DNA of 64,000 nt. Source: Rhizophagus irregularis. Taxonomy: Eukaryota; Glomeromycota; Glomeromycetes; Glomerales; Glomeraceae. Position 1 is the first letter of the stretch. Each line of letters opens with the position of its first letter. Positions 1 through 11,854 of this stretch are shown in pieces. A program made the translations under genes and the position numbers. The stretch lies in NCBI RefSeq assembly GCF_026210795.1, contig NC_089429.1:3224001-3288000 (forward strand). Direction: 5' to 3'. The notes beneath the pieces are model-generated. The model was not told where the DNA came from and did no database searches. It saw nothing but the letters and a program-made list of their open reading frames with translations.

Positions 1-174
1 TTGTATCAAAGATCCATCTATAGGTGTCTAATGTCTCATCTTCAATGATAGCACTTGCCACAATTCTAGTCTTATAATTATTATCAATTACTGTTAAGAT
101 GCATAGCATCATTTGAAACCTATTCGTATTATATGTTGTATCAAGTATTACAAAATTATTGTATTTGCTATATA

Positions 175-372
175 CAGTCAGCCCCCTTTATAGTCACACC
201 CCTTGGAACCGAAAAAAAAGGGTGTGATTATAAAAAAAGTCATATGTTGTGATTATAGAGGAGGTTTTTCTAATATATTTATTAGTACATTGGGCCAAAA
301 TATGGTATGCTTATAAAGGGGAATTTTATATGTTGTGATTATACGGGGGGTGACTATATAGGGGGTCGACTG
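175..372. mobile_element. Small TA-target MITE (pogo/Tc1-mariner-like) inside the MULE relic
   Basis: The ends are inverted repeats beginning cagtcagccccctttatag on the left and, reverse-complemented, cagtcgaccccctatatag on the right. A TA sits on each side (173-174, 373-374). The interior has no coding capacity and repeats tgtgattata motifs. CAGTC ends with a TA duplication are typical of pogo-like Tc1/mariner non-autonomous elements. It interrupts the transposase gene just before the first catalytic Asp motif. Confidence 0.75.
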
Positions 373-888
373 TAGTTCCCTTTGTACCGGTGACATCCAA
401 AAAAGAGAGCTTAATTTCCTTGAAATTGGGTCTAGTCTAGGTTTAACTATCCAGAGTGGCTCATCATCCTTCCATTCTAGTAATTGCTAAAGCATCTGGG
501 ATGCATCAGTGGCACCTAGATTGTTTTTCTGACAAAATTGATATACCGCGTTATATAAGTCTTTTTTATGAATAGGTTTGTCTGGATAATCATATCTAAG
601 CAAAGGATATATAGATCCTGAGTCTATTCGTCCTTAATTAACATACTTCTCTATATCTTCTAACATTTTAGGTGTTAATTTACGAAAACGTGATACTATT
701 TCACGAATAATTGGAGTAAAAGAATGATTATGATGATTGTTAAATGAATTGATCTTTACAACACCATTTTTTTTTGGACAGGTGACATTAAGTTTTCAGG
801 AATAGAGTACTCGTAAAGAAAAAGCATTACAGCACTTAATTAGATCTGAAGTGATTTGTGGATTATGTGAGCCAGACTTGGTGCATTC

Positions 889-2272
889 TATACATGCTGC
901 CCAAATTATTTTGGGATGCCATAATTAAAGCTCTGAACGGGTCGGTTTGGTCCGGATTATAGACGGTTTGGATTAGAGTCGAAATCTGTAATAACCGAAC
1001 CGAAAAACTGGCGGTTCGGTTCAGTTTAATCCGATTTTTATAAAAATGCGAAAAATCGAATAGCCAGCAATCTAGCGATCGTATAAAGTCGAGCTATATA
1101 TCATTGGATTCGTCTTGACGAGACGCATCGAATGGTGGTAAGAACATGTCTCTAGCATCGATAGATCACATGTTAACCTACGCTAAATGATTTATCAATA
1201 ATTGGAATTAGCAAGCTATCTATCGGTGCTAGAGACATGATCTTAGCACCATTCGACTCGTTTTAGTGAGACAAATCCAATGAATATAAATTCGTTCGTG
1301 TACGACCACTAGATGGCGAATAATATCAAGTTTCGCATTTTTTTAAAATTTTCGAGCGTTAAAAATTAAAAATTCCGATACATGAATTTATTCCTCGTCC
1401 AATAGTCCTACAAATATGAATTAGGACTCATTGGATTCGTCTCAATGAGACGAGTCGAATGGTGGTGAGATCATGTCTCTAACATTAATAGATCGTAGGT
1501 TAATTCATGCTAAATAATTTATAAAAAATTAGCATTAGCAAGCTATCTATCGATGCTAGAGACGTGATCTTACCACCATTCGACTCGTCTCATCGAGACG
1601 AATCCAATGAGTCCTAATTTATATTTGTAGGACCATTGGACGACGAATAAATTCATGTATCGGAATTTTTAATTTTTAACGCTCGAAAATTTTAAAAAAA
1701 TGCAAAACTTGATATTATTCGCCATCTAGTGGTCGTACACGAACGAATTTATATTCATTGGATTCGTCTCACTGAGACGCGCCGAATGGTGCTAAGATCA
1801 TGTCTCTAGCACTGATAGATAGCTTTCTAATTCCAATTATTTATAAATCATTTAGCATGGATTAACGTGTGATCTATCGATGCTAGAGACATGATCTTAC
1901 CACCATTCGACGCGTCTCATCGAGACGAATCCAATAATATATGGCTCGACTTTGTACGATCACTAGATGGCCGGCTATTCGATTTTTCGCATTTTTATAA
2001 AAAATCAGATTAAACCGAACCGAACCGCCGGTTTTTCGGTTCTAATACCCGAACTGAACCAAACTGAATTTTGAGCCAGTTTCGGATCGGTTCCCCGGTT
2101 TAGTCCGAACCATTCAGAGCTTTAGCCATAATTATAATTTGGGATGCCATAATTCATTCGGTTTATATATAATTTACTATGTAAAGTACCAAAATAATTT
2201 GGGATGCTATAATTGAATTTGGGATTTTACTTATAATTACGGCAGTCCAAAATAATTTGGGTGGCATGTATA
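889..2272. mobile_element. 8-bp-TSD MITE (TATACATGC family), copy 1, carrying a nested foldback
   Basis: Ends are tatacatgctgcccaaatt and, on the right, its near-perfect inverse ending ggcatgtata. It is flanked by a perfect 8-bp duplication gtgcattc. Without the nested 926-2124 insertion it is about 177 bp and matches the copy at 12637-12813 along its length. It has no coding capacity. An 8-bp duplication points to a hAT-type transposase, but the family is not otherwise diagnosed. Confidence 0.8.
926..2124. mobile_element. 1.2 kb palindromic hAT-like foldback element
   Basis: Two arms of about 600 bp form an almost complete inverted repeat centred near 1525. The termini are taaagctctgaacgggtc and its inverse, with CGGTTCGG-type subterminal repeats like those of Ac-type hAT elements. 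A perfect 8-bp target duplication gccataat lies at 918-925 and 2125-2132, within the host MITE. Each arm holds repeated copies of a module containing the palindrome cgtctc-n-gagacg followed by rattcgaatggtggtaa (six copies in alternating orientation). It has no ORF. A transcript could fold into a long hairpin. Confidence 0.82.
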
Positions 2273-2905
2273 GTGCATTCATAAGCAACCCTTCTCAAAA
2301 TTCCTTGTTCTTTTTCACTTATTCTAATCTTATGATCAAATCCTTCTTTTAATGCAAATTTGTCCAACCACTTCTTGAATCTATCCCAACTTGCGAAAGT
2401 GAGCCCTGGGACCAATTCCAAAAGTTGATCATCATCTGATTCATCATCTTATAAAGTGTCATCTGACGTTGGCAAACTTGGCTCAGAAGGCTATTTAGAA
2501 ACATGAATAAATCAGACGAAATATTAACAAAAAGCCATGATAAGTAAATGGATAACCAACATACATATGACATGGGACATGTTGGAGAAGCATATTGTAT
2601 CAGAGTATTATCAGCATCTGGAGCAACAAATTATGTAGGTTGTGTCAGAGCGGTATCATCAATATTTGATGTGAAGTGTGCCAGAGTAGCAGCGTATCTA
2701 TCTGGAGTGTATGATATGAAATGTGTTAGAATATCATCAGCATATTGTTCATCTGGGGCAATATATGACGTGAGGTGTGTTGGAGAAGTATATTGTACAT
2801 ATGATGTGAGGTTTGTATATTGTTCATTTGTATCTAGAACTTTATCTTGTAAAGTGTTATCAAATGTTGACAGGTATGAATCAATAGGCTATTAAGAAAA
2901 AAATA

Positions 2906-3105
2906 CAGTCAACTCTCTCTATAGTCACTCCCGTTATAGTCACATTCTACTATATAGTCACACCAGTTGAATGTTCAAAACAATTTATTATTAAAATCTA
3001 TCCTATATAGTCACAATCTATCTATAGTCACTATCACACTTATCCTCAAAAATCTTATATTAAAAAGAACCGTTTATAATCACAGTTATATAAAGAATAT
3101 ATTAA
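2906..3105. mobile_element. Terminal fragment of a TA-type element (cagtcaactctctctatag end)
   Basis: It starts cagtcaactctctctatag after a TA and carries several tatagtcac repeats. It is nearly identical over 200 bp to 29994-30193. Both copies stop being alike at the same internal point (atattaa), and no matching inverted end was seen downstream of either. I read it as one end of a larger or truncated pogo-like element. Whether it is the left end of the element carrying the neighbouring transposase gene cannot be settled here. Confidence 0.6.
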
Positions 3106-3219
3106 TTGCTAGTCCGGATAAGATCTGCAGTGACACATATAGCTATTTACTATAAAAATTGGGGATAAGTAACATATAAAAAATATATTGTTTTTGAATC
3201 TCAAAGTCGTCTCTTTTTT

Positions 3220-6200
3220 ATGGCGCCTAAAGCTCGTGAAATTGTTGTTACCTTGTTAGTAGTAGGTTCTATACTATTAGACTTGCACTATGGGCCATAT
3301 TCGCGTCTTTGGTGGCAAAAAAATAGTGACAATAAAGAAAATGAAATCTCAAATTATTTTCCGATTCGTATTGGTCAAACCACAAAAGCTGTTCTAAATG
3401 AAATGGACTTTTATACCACTATTTTACTAGGAAATTCTGAAAACTCTTTTGCTCCTGGGTTTATTTGTACTTCAGGCGTCTTTTCAAGCAGTGTAGAAAG
3501 TAGTTCTTCTGCTGCAGTTTCGAATCTATACGCTAGCATATTTCAAAAACGAACGCGTTTTTCTGGTCCACTTGTAATAGGATGGAATGATAAGGATATA
3601 ATTTCACAATTATCTCAAAATATTCCTTTTTTTCCTTTCTCTTTTCTTCTTGGAAAATATCTAATATTTGTTTATAGTATTGGCACTTCATTACGCGAAG
3701 ATTGGAATAATGGTGGGTTAAGATACAAAGCTTCACTCAACAATAAATATCATGATAAACCGGCAATATTTGTATCTACAATTGAAGATAAAGATTGTAC
3801 ACTTGAAATTTATCAAGATTACAAAATTAAAAACCGGTTTGTAGCCAATTCTCCAAATGAAGTATGGGAAATTTCAAAGTTTATAAAACAATATAAAGGA
3901 ATCCAACTTTTTGGCCTTGAAAATTCCTTTACAAGAAAATTTATTCAAGAGAATTCAAAACCCACATGCTCGCCAGATAATTGGCACAATTTTCCTTTAT
4001 TAAAATCTGTATTTGATTACAATCTTAAACGTCGAACACTTGCAAATGTAAAATGGTATCAATTCTTTGAATCTTGGGCTAAGAGTGAAAATCCAATAAT
4101 TGAATTTACGTCTAGTCTTGAGAAACTTTATCCAAGTGAGTATGAGTTTAGTGATCGAGAATTGAGAGCATGGAAAACAACATTACGTGCTGCAGGTTGT
4201 CACAATATAACGCCTTGGTCATCTCATGAATCTGAGGTATGGTAATGTGTAAAAATTTATTTTTATGTATAATTTAATTTGTAAAAATATGTGTAGAAAA
4301 TAGAGTAACTAAAAATTATTAGTATGAAATATATTTCAATAGTAATTATTATAATTTAATTTAGTAAAAAGATATGGCAAAATATCATGTAAAGAAAGTA
4401 TAAATAGAATTTATCAAATTTTCGTTACAAAGTAATAAAAAATCTTATATGTTATAGTAGTATCCAAAAAGAGAAAAATATTCGAAGTATTATTTATACC
4501 AATTATTATTTTTTTTTTAAAAAAAAAAAAAAAATTACGGGCAAAAAAAAATTTAGATTCTCATGACCCGACCCATCAAAGAAAATTTATGATATAGCAA
4601 ATAACCACCATTTTTTTTATTATAAGCTAATAAAATAATATTCTATCATCACTCTAAGTGGCAATTTTGGACGCGGTCAATTGATTACAAAAAAGATGAG
4701 AATTTATTATACATGTTATATAAATCAGGATTTCTCCAGACCAAGCCCCGACATATTCCAAACCAAACTCTAATTTTTTGGGATTGCTTTATACGTGCAA
4801 TGATGATAAATAATAAGACTCCAGATGGCAAGCGACGTATATTATCAATTATTGCTGATGATTTTACATATGCTGAATTAGAATTACAATTGGGAGTAAG
4901 ATATTAGTTTCAAATTATATGAATAATTAATTCTTTATTTTAAATTCTAATATCAGATATTAAATATTTAAATTTAGGTCAGTGCACATACCATTCTTGA
5001 AGCCCGTAAACATGCACGATTTATTGGCTATGGTGCTCCACCACTATTCAAACCTATTGTTCAACGAGTTAAATTATCAGAGGAATCATTAGTTCAATTT
5101 GAAGTTTTTTTTTCAAACAAAGAAAATGTAAATATGAGTAGTTATAAGACCGATAGTGAAACTGGATTGCCTGTACTGTACCTTCAAGATACTAAAGCAT
5201 TGTTATGGAAGAAGTTTTCAGAATCATTCCCTAATGGTATGCGAAGAACTTCATTTATGACACGTCTCCAGGGAAATCGATATCAATATAAAGAGGATTT
5301 GGGAGGCCTATGCTCAACCTGTAATGAATGTGGATACGAAGTTTTTGTGGAGATTGAAGATTTGATTGACAATTATGTTTCTGATATTCAATTACGGGTA
5401 TATATTTACCTATTAATTAATGAATAAATTATTTTAGTATTTATACTTCTAATTTAAATTTTTAATAGAAAGAATTAAAAATACAAGCACAAGTTTTGAG
5501 ACGTTATTTGCGTAGAGATTTTGCAAAAGAATTGAATATTGATTCATCAGGTTGTGCGAAACATAGTAAATGTATCAGTCATTGCCTACCCCATGCATTT
5601 GGTGAATGTTATTTGGACCATCCAGATACTTGTGACAACTGTGAATCCCTTTTATCATTCTTTCGATACTTTACAAAATAGCCTTGAACAAGAACAACAA
5701 GAAAAGTTACCAGCCTATCAAAATCGGTTGATTATTTTTATGGCACATCATGCTCGCAAATCTTACCTCAATGCACAGTTTAATGCTCAATTCTCTCAAC
5801 TTGATTCAGATGGAGCTTTAATAATTGTAGATTATAAGATGAAAATTCTTCCCAAAAAAGCTCGTGAAACAAAAAATGAATGGTTCGGAAAAAGAGGATG
5901 GACGCTTCATTCTGTTCTTGTGTATACGAAAAATCTTGAAAATAATAACCTGGAAGTGCAAGCTTTTGACCGTTGGTCTGGAGATACTCGGCAGGATGGG
6001 TGGTTTACGGCGTCCTCATTACATTCAGTAATAGAAACTTTGGAGCGAAAACCAAAATGGGTTACTATTATTTCAGACAATGGAGGACATTACCGTAATA
6101 CAGAATTAATGATTATTATAGGCCATTGGAAGGAATGGAGTCCTCGTAGATGGTTATTTTTGGAAGCAGGTGAAGCAAAAACCGCAATAGACTCTCACCA

Positions 6201-7314
6201 TGCTCAGGTATGAACAAATACCTGATTTTTTTGTATTATTAGTAATTGATACATATTATTATTTGTTTTAGATTTCTCACGCAATAAAAAGATGGGTAAA
6301 AATAGGACATGAAATAGAAGAAGGAGAAGACATTGAAAATGCCATCAAAGACCTTTCAGGTACTCATGTATCTCATCTTGAACCAGATCGTGATAAAGGT
6401 AAATATTTAGTTTCGTTTTTTTTTTGTTGAGAAAATGAATGATAATATATTTTGAATAGAAAAAGGAAAATTAGGAACGATAAATGGTATATCAAATTGG
6501 CATGAGTTTACTTGGCCTGAAACAGGAGAGAACACTGGATATATATGTACCCGTGCGCTGCCAGAATTTGGTAATTGGAATAAAATTTCCCACTGTCAAA
6601 TTGATAAAATTACAAAATCACGCACCTTTGGAAAACCAACTCCGATCTATACAACACATACACAACCTTCAAAATCATGGACTGTACCATTGACATCAAG
6701 AAAAGGTAATTTTTTCAACAAAATTGTTCCGTAATTAATTTGTATTGACAAACATCATGCTTTTCAGAAAATACCCAAGGAGATCAAGAAATTCAGGAAG
6801 TAAGTAAAACGAAACATATCAATGTTTATTTTTCGTCAGGATACCTGATAAAAGAGTTGTAAACACTAAACAGGTTGAAGAAGAACAAATCGAAGATATG
6901 GATATTGATCCAATATCAAAAAGGTATGTTGTACTCCTCTATATCGTCAGTGTTATTTGAATTATCGTGAATATATTCATATTTTTTGTTTGTAGTGCCA
7001 TTGTATTTGGTTGTGGATGGGCACTATCTGAAAATTTAAAAGTGAATCAAAAAGTACCAACTAAACGAATCACAGAACATGTCAAGGGATTGCTTACTAT
7101 AATGTTTCACTCTGGTACTGCTAATCCTAGGCTCAAAATGAATGCTAATGAAATGCACGAGGAGCTTTTGAAAAGAGTGACTGATAACGAAATTTCCAAA
7201 GATGACGTACCAAAAGTTTCCACAATTGCGAATTGGATAACAAGCACGTCACGATCATTCAAGAAAACCATGGCACTAAGGCTTCTTGAGGAAGCGGAGT
7301 CATCTGAGCAATAA
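3220..7314 (+). pseudogene. Nine-exon transposase-like gene (unclassified DDE-type) with one apparent frameshift
   Basis: Consistent GT-AG exons can be drawn: 3220-4236, 4740-4895, 4978-5397, 5469-6207, 6272-6398, 6460-6705, 6768-6799, 6874-6923 and 6996-7314. Phases match except in exon 4, where one extra T (TTT at 5661-5663) breaks the frame. Total length is about 1,030 residues. Exons 3-4 hold Cys/His clusters (CSTCNECG; CISHC...CYLDHPDTCDNC), probably zinc-binding. Exon 4 then has candidate acidic catalytic motifs: IIVDYKMK, IISDNGGHY and GEAKTAIDSHH. The C-terminal exon is a basic helical domain of unknown role. The pattern suggests an RNase H-fold cut-and-paste transposase, but I cannot name the superfamily and see no paired ends. 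The link between exons 1 and 2 (4237-4739) is the least certain. Alternatively it could be a domesticated gene with a sequencing error at the T run. Confidence 0.6.
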
Positions 7315-7319
7315 GTTTG

Positions 7320-8235
7320 TATTCAATTATGCAAATAAAATTAGATAATTTTGTTTTTGTTTTATTTACTATATAATTTGTATCACGATCCAATATATGA
7401 TTGTGGAAAGAAAATAATAATAATAAATCTATAGCTAAAAAAAAAAAAATTCTAATCTAATCGAACCTAAATCAATAATCTAAATTTAAAAAAAAATAAG
7501 ATTGCGAAATATTCTCAAATTGCACAACAAATTCAAAAGGACTAAAAGATAAAGAATAAAATCAATAAAAAAAAATAAAAATAAAATCAGAAAAAAGATC
7601 ACTTCAGAACCTCTAAAAAAATCACCGAAATTAAAGGATTCCAGGCAAATCGTTCCTAAAAGATAAAAAAAAAAATCAAAAAAAGAAACAAATCGAAACA
7701 ACACCCAGAAAAAAAGATCCCACTTCCGAATCTCATAAAAATTACCGTGAAATCCTAGGACAAAAAAGATCAATTTCCTCTCCAACTCATAAGAAAGACG
7801 AGAGCGATGAACTGTTACTAAAAGATAAATAAAAAAATCAATAAAAAGAGACAAAATAAAAAAAAATCTAGAATAAAAAGGAAAACCCTTCCCATCTTCG
7901 AACCTTAGAATAATATTTACCACAAAATCCAAGGATAAATCAACAAATTCTACTTTGGATCCATAAAGAAAGAGAAACAACGCGAGGACGAACTGTTTCT
8001 AAATATTGATCTACAAAAAAATTTACAATGAAATAAATCAACTAAATAGAAATATTTCCAACTTCCGAATACATAAACTGTTTCTAATGATGAAAAATAA
8101 AATCAATAAAAAGAAAAAAAAAATCGTAATCACCAAAAAACTTACCACGAAATCCTTAAATCTAAGAAAAATAGAACTCAATGTTGACAAAAAAACTGTG
8201 GTGTCGTAACTTTTTGAGGAGTCTAAACCTTTCAA
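7320..8235. repeat. A-rich degenerate tandem repeat region
   Basis: A block of A-rich sequence repeats units of roughly 130-190 bp containing aaaagataaa, aaaatcaataaaaa and ttccgaatctcataaa-like words. Long reading frames here (for example 7486-7980 on the minus strand) are Phe/Leu-rich artefacts of this composition. No gene is supported. Confidence 0.6.
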
Positions 8236-8562
8236 ATAAACAAAATTTATATTACTTTATTATGGAAAATTGCTAAATGCATATTTTATAATTTTCATAA
8301 TTTTCTTGGAATCCAGCGTTCGTACATAGTAAAGTCGTTAAAAATACAACTAAAGACTGTTTTATGAAGGCTTATTCGAATTCTCTGGCCTTTTTTGCAT
8401 TAGATCGTATGATTTTTGTGTGCACAAAAATAGTTTGTGTAAACTTACTATTTAAGCGTTTTGTGCCATATTGAAGTGTTCAATAAGTGATCGGCAAAAT
8501 TTTACCCCAAATTCTTATATCAAATTTCTGCTGATCATATCCGAATCGGCAATTAAATAACT
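8236..8562. other. AT-rich spacer with no recognised feature
   Basis: I see no ORF of note, no inverted-repeat ends and no similarity to other parts of the window before the foldback arm begins at 8563. Confidence 0.5.
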
Positions 8563-8657
8563 TGGCATCTAATAATCGTACAAAGATGTATCATAGCTTG
8601 TTAGAATCGTCTCACTGAGACGAATCGAATGGTGGTAGTTTTATCCTTTTCCTTTGC

Positions 8658-9905
8658 TAGTATTTACGGCCAGACCACCCATTGCCTCTTATGAGACTAA
8701 TTTCGGGTCTGTGTCCTATCATCTTCAATGGGTAACCATTAAACCGAGTACTTAATTCCTCAGGTAACAGCACCACTACAGAAGACATCATCCATCAGGC
8801 CACATTTAAGGCTGATCTGAAGCTAGGAATACACTGCCTACTCATCCTATACCCATTGCATGATACTGGTACTCAATTTATTTTACGACCTTTAGAGAGC
8901 ACCTACAGGTAGCATTAACCATCTAGTACCCTTCCATAAGGACCCCGGATATCTAATATAAAGGTCATAATGGACTTTTGGCCAAAAACACCCCTTTTTG
9001 CTGAAACTCAAAAAATCGTTTTTTGTAAATATCTCAGCATCCAGTAATTCAATTTTAATGAACTTTTTTTTATTTTGTAGCCCTCATTTAGCTCTACAAT
9101 TTAAAAAAAAGTTCATCAAAATTGGACCACTGGATGCCGAGATATTTACAAAAAACGATTTTTTAACCCCTGAAAAATGGGCCAATCTGCCGAAAGTGTG
9201 ACTTATGACCTGTTTTGGAGATATCCGGGGTCCTCTTTCATACCACCATTTTAGGTACGAGGTTTCACTCAAAGGCTACTACAGTCCGTGATTACCTAGC
9301 ACTGATAGTACGGTTGTTTACCCCCAAGCGGTATACAGAGTGACCACTCCGATAATAAGCTTACACATCTGTTCAGGATCACCTCTTATGGTGGGTATCA
9401 ACTACCAGGGATCACCAACCAGGACCCAAAGAGTAGGGAATCGAACTCCATAACCATGCTACCTGTTCTGTGCACGAACACCTTGGTTGGCCTAAGACCT
9501 AACAGAAGGTCTAACTACCACTAAGATATTGCACCCTCAGCTTTACCATCTATGACGACCATCTAGCCATTACTGACCTCAAGCGGTATCGTAGAGTGAC
9601 CACCTGGACAGGAAGTCCCCCCTAAGGTATAGTAGTAACTAGTGACCTCAAAGACAGGACTGTGCACATGCCAATGGCCTCATAGGGTAACGGGCGTTGT
9701 GGTTGACATTGCTTAATTTTGGGCCAAATGTGCAGCCTAACCATACACACTAATTCACTATGATGCAGTCCAATTACGCTAATCTCTGTACCTTCACGCT
9801 ATTAGTTGTAGTGTCTGCAATAAAATTCGTTTAATTTCTGTGATTGGTGGAATTGAACCTGTGACCTCATACTCAGGCTTAATGAGGGTCTCAGTCACTT
9901 ACCAC
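8658..9905 (-). mobile_element. tRNA-headed SINE-like element, copy 1 (about 0.95 kb without its insertion)
   Basis: Read on the minus strand it starts gttgatcaccctttttcagtgg, an A-box-like segment, followed by a B-box-like ggttcaattcc. A second tRNA-like module lies near 9430-9540 (ggggttcgattcccta in the parent family). It ends at a 3' edge followed by caaaggaaaaggataaaact. It aligns along its length to 30295-31266 and to 45660-50091. The MITE at 8939-9234 interrupts it. No protein is encoded. A matching target duplication on the 5' side was not found. Confidence 0.7.
8939..9234. mobile_element. 296-bp MITE with gaccccggatatct ends inside the SINE
   Basis: The inverted ends are aggaccccggatatct and agatatccggggtcct. 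The flanks are cttccata (8931-8938) and ctttcata (9235-9242), an 8-bp duplication with one mismatch. The uninterrupted SINE reads straight through this point in the copies at 30.6 kb and 45.9 kb, confirming the insertion. The interior is a palindrome around aaaaaatcgttttttgtaaa and atctcagcatcc, also found in the partial copy at 17379-17652. Confidence 0.8.
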
Positions 9906-10214
9906 TGAAAAAGGGTGATCAACCCTTTTGGTGCATCTTTCTACGATTATTGGATGCCAAGTTATTATGTGAAACGTAATATTTTTAGGTTTCGACAATT
10001 TTGACATGTTGAAACTATTTCGGCATTTCAGCATTTCGACAGATTTTAGTTTCAACATTTCGACAATAGCCTGTAAAATTTCAGCAGGCAACTTTATACT
10101 TAGCCTCATGAAAATTAAAATACAAGTAGATTTAACTTGCTGAACAACCTTACTTAAGCATAAAAGATAATTTGATATAATCAAAGTGGTGAGTAATAAA
10201 ATTATATTTTAAAG
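9906..10214. other. Remnant sequence flanking a nested hAT-like insertion
   Basis: From about 10088 the sequence matches 15221-15345 at the edge of another element (tttaacttgctgaacaa, aagcataaaagataatttga). The match resumes at 11044-11130, after the insertion at 10215-11035. The earlier part (9982-10087) is a TTTCGGC-rich stretch without a clear identity. Confidence 0.5.
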
Positions 10215-11035
10215 TAGTATTGTGATCCAGATGAATCCATCATCCGTTCAATTCAGTCCAAAAATAAATGGATGATCTGGATGAAAATCTGATTTAATCT
10301 AAATGGAAAAAGTTATATGTACAATCTGGATGATTTGGATCTAATCTGTTAAAATATAGAGATAATAGATAGCGGATTGGTCCAGATGAATGATCTGAAT
10401 GATCCAGACAGGACCTTAGATATTACATATACAACTTAGTGGCAACTTTTTCGCAGATTGACCTAAATTTCACAAAAAAAAATCAGTTTTTTGCAATTAT
10501 CTCGGCATCCAGTAGTCCAATTTATGCGAACTTTTTTTGTTTTGTAGCTCTCATCGAGCTCTACAAAATAAAAAAAATCTGCATGAATCAGATCACTGGA
10601 TAACGAGATAATCACAAAAAACGGAAAATAAAAAAAGAGCAAATTGGGGTTTTTTTGGCAAAAAGTCAGTCGTGAGTTCTATAAAAGATGTCCAGAGTCC
10701 TATCTAAGGTTGCTTGCCTAAACCTTTCCAAAATTCTACAATTAGTTTCTCCAAGATTTTACTATAGTTTTATTATAGTTTCGGCAAAGTTTCAGCAGTT
10801 TTAGTATTTATAATAAGTTTCATCAGGTTTCACCTGGTTTCACCTTTCTCCAGAATTTCGCTAACTTTTTAATAAGACTTTCATATAGTTTTGGCAAAGT
10901 TTCGCTATTTCGGAATTTTGCCAATTTGCCAAAACCTCCTAATTTTTCCAGCAACCTTAGTCCTATCCAGATAATCCAGATGATTTTTAAATCAGATAAA
11001 TTCACAGATTGATGGATTGATGGATCGCAACACTA
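10215..11035. mobile_element. 821-bp hAT-like non-autonomous element
   Basis: Inverted ends tagtattgtgatcc and tagtgttgcgatcc (right end reverse-complemented) are flanked by a perfect 8-bp duplication ttttaaag (10207-10214, 11036-11043). The empty site is visible in the related sequence near 15340, which reads ttttaaagtaaaac without interruption. The interior has repeated gatgatctggat-like words, an inverted repeat around 10490-10620 and the nested MITE at 10705-10959. It has no coding capacity. Confidence 0.82.
10705..10959. mobile_element. TAAGGTTGC-family MITE, copy 1
   Basis: Ends taaggttgcttgcc and its inverse (cagcaacctta) are flanked by a perfect 8-bp duplication gtcctatc. The interior carries gaaact/agtttc and tttcggcaaagtttc repeats shared with the copies at 19080, 25261 and 61286. 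Non-coding. Confidence 0.85.
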
Positions 11036-11136
11036 TTTTAAAGTAAAACATATTTACAGTAATTTTATTTAACAAAATAAACATGTATAAAATATAATAT
11101 ATTAAAAATAATACACTATTTAAAGAAAGTATTGCA

Positions 11137-11854
11137 TAGAGTTCCGAATGGATCAGGTCAGGTTAGGTTAATTGATAAACCTGACCTGAAATTTTTTTTT
11201 AGGTTAGGTCAGGTCAGGTTATATCAGGTTGTCTGTTTAACCTGATATGACCTGAAACCTGAAAATTTTTAGGACTATTTTTATTAAAAAATTGAAAAAA
11301 ACGGTACAAAACTTTTTTTTTTTTAATATAATATTATGAAAAAAAATGTTTTTGCAACGTTTTTTATTAAAATATTGAAAAAAAATATTGCAAAACGTTT
11401 TTTTTAATATAACATTATGAAAAAAATGTTTTCGCAACGTTATTATTGAAATATCAAAAAAAAATGTTACGAAACATTTTTTTAATATAATATTATGAAA
11501 AAAACATTTTTACAACGTTTTTTCTCGAAATATTGTGATTCTATATTAAAATCATATAAAAAAGTGAATCGCAATATTTCAACTCACTTCTATTATATAA
11601 AATTAATATAAAAAGTGAATTGCAATACCACAACTCACTTTTTTTATATAGAATCTATATAAAAAAGTGAATAGCAATACTGCAACTCACTTTTATTATA
11701 TAGTAGAATCAATAGTTTCAAGTCAACAGGTCAATCAGGTCAGGTCAATCTTCATATCTGACCTGAATTTTTTTCAAAAATCTCATACCTGACCTGAATT
11801 TCAGGTCAAGTCAGGTCAGGTTACCTGAATTTGGCTGTCCTATTTGGAGCTCTA
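11137..11854. mobile_element. hAT-like element with caggtcagg subterminal repeats, no clear target duplication
   Basis: Left end tagagttccgaatgg and right end inverse tagagctccaaatagg match the ends of the element at 37767. Subterminal caggtcaggt repeats occur on both sides. The interior contains imperfect tandem units: acgttttttt/aatataatattatgaaaaaa at 11280-11530, and a ~63-bp unit with aaaaagtgaat...caactcactt repeated three times at 11550-11700. The flanking 8-mers (gtattgca and agtgtgta) do not match. With LINE-C broken exactly at its right edge, this suggests a rearrangement rather than a clean insertion. Confidence 0.65.

Larger units (their letters stand above)
1..2895 (-). pseudogene. 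Decayed FAR1/MULE transposase gene, split by nested insertions; runs off the left edge
   Basis: The minus strand reads as a Mutator-like transposase. A repetitive N-terminal part lies at about 2895-2430. A FAR1-type zinc-binding region follows at 2421-2281 and 880-700, with WDRFKKWLDKFALKEG, a conserved Cys pair and a HNH motif (NNHHNHSF). The start of the MULE catalytic domain is at 170-1 (VILDTTYNTNRFQMML, DDE first Asp). The two FAR1 halves join exactly at the direct repeat gtgcattc (881-888 and 2273-2280), so removing the insertion restores continuity. Several in-frame stops (near 640, 490 and 2450) and a MITE at 175-372 show it is dead. MULE transposases cut and paste DNA in the nucleus. 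The family assignment is firm; the outer limits are approximate and the C-terminus is outside the window. Confidence 0.8.
8563..9981. mobile_element. Foldback element interrupted by a SINE
   Basis: The left arm (8563-8636) starts ataacttggcatctaataat. The right edge (about 9942-9981) is its inverse, ending ggatgccaagttat. The left arm contains the shared cgtctcactgagacg palindrome followed by aatcgaatggtggt. The SINE at 8658-9905 fills the middle. The same left arm, about 80 bp, also borders the SINE at 30295. The right arm is shorter, so part of the element has been lost. Confidence 0.55.

Noticed and set aside
2548-2895. A 115-residue Cys/Val/Tyr-rich plus-strand protein
   Set aside because: The minus strand of the same segment reads as the repetitive N-terminus of the MULE gene, continuous with its FAR1 domain; the plus frame is its shadow.
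3220-3300. Signal peptide on the first exon (hydrophobic stretch after MAPKAREIV)
   Set aside because: The rest of the gene looks like a nuclear DNA-transaction protein with zinc motifs; one short hydrophobic run is not enough.
7486-7980. A 164-codon minus-strand membrane-like protein
   Set aside because: The Phe/Leu/Ile richness comes from A-rich tandem repeats on the plus strand; there is no homologous motif and the units repeat in every frame.
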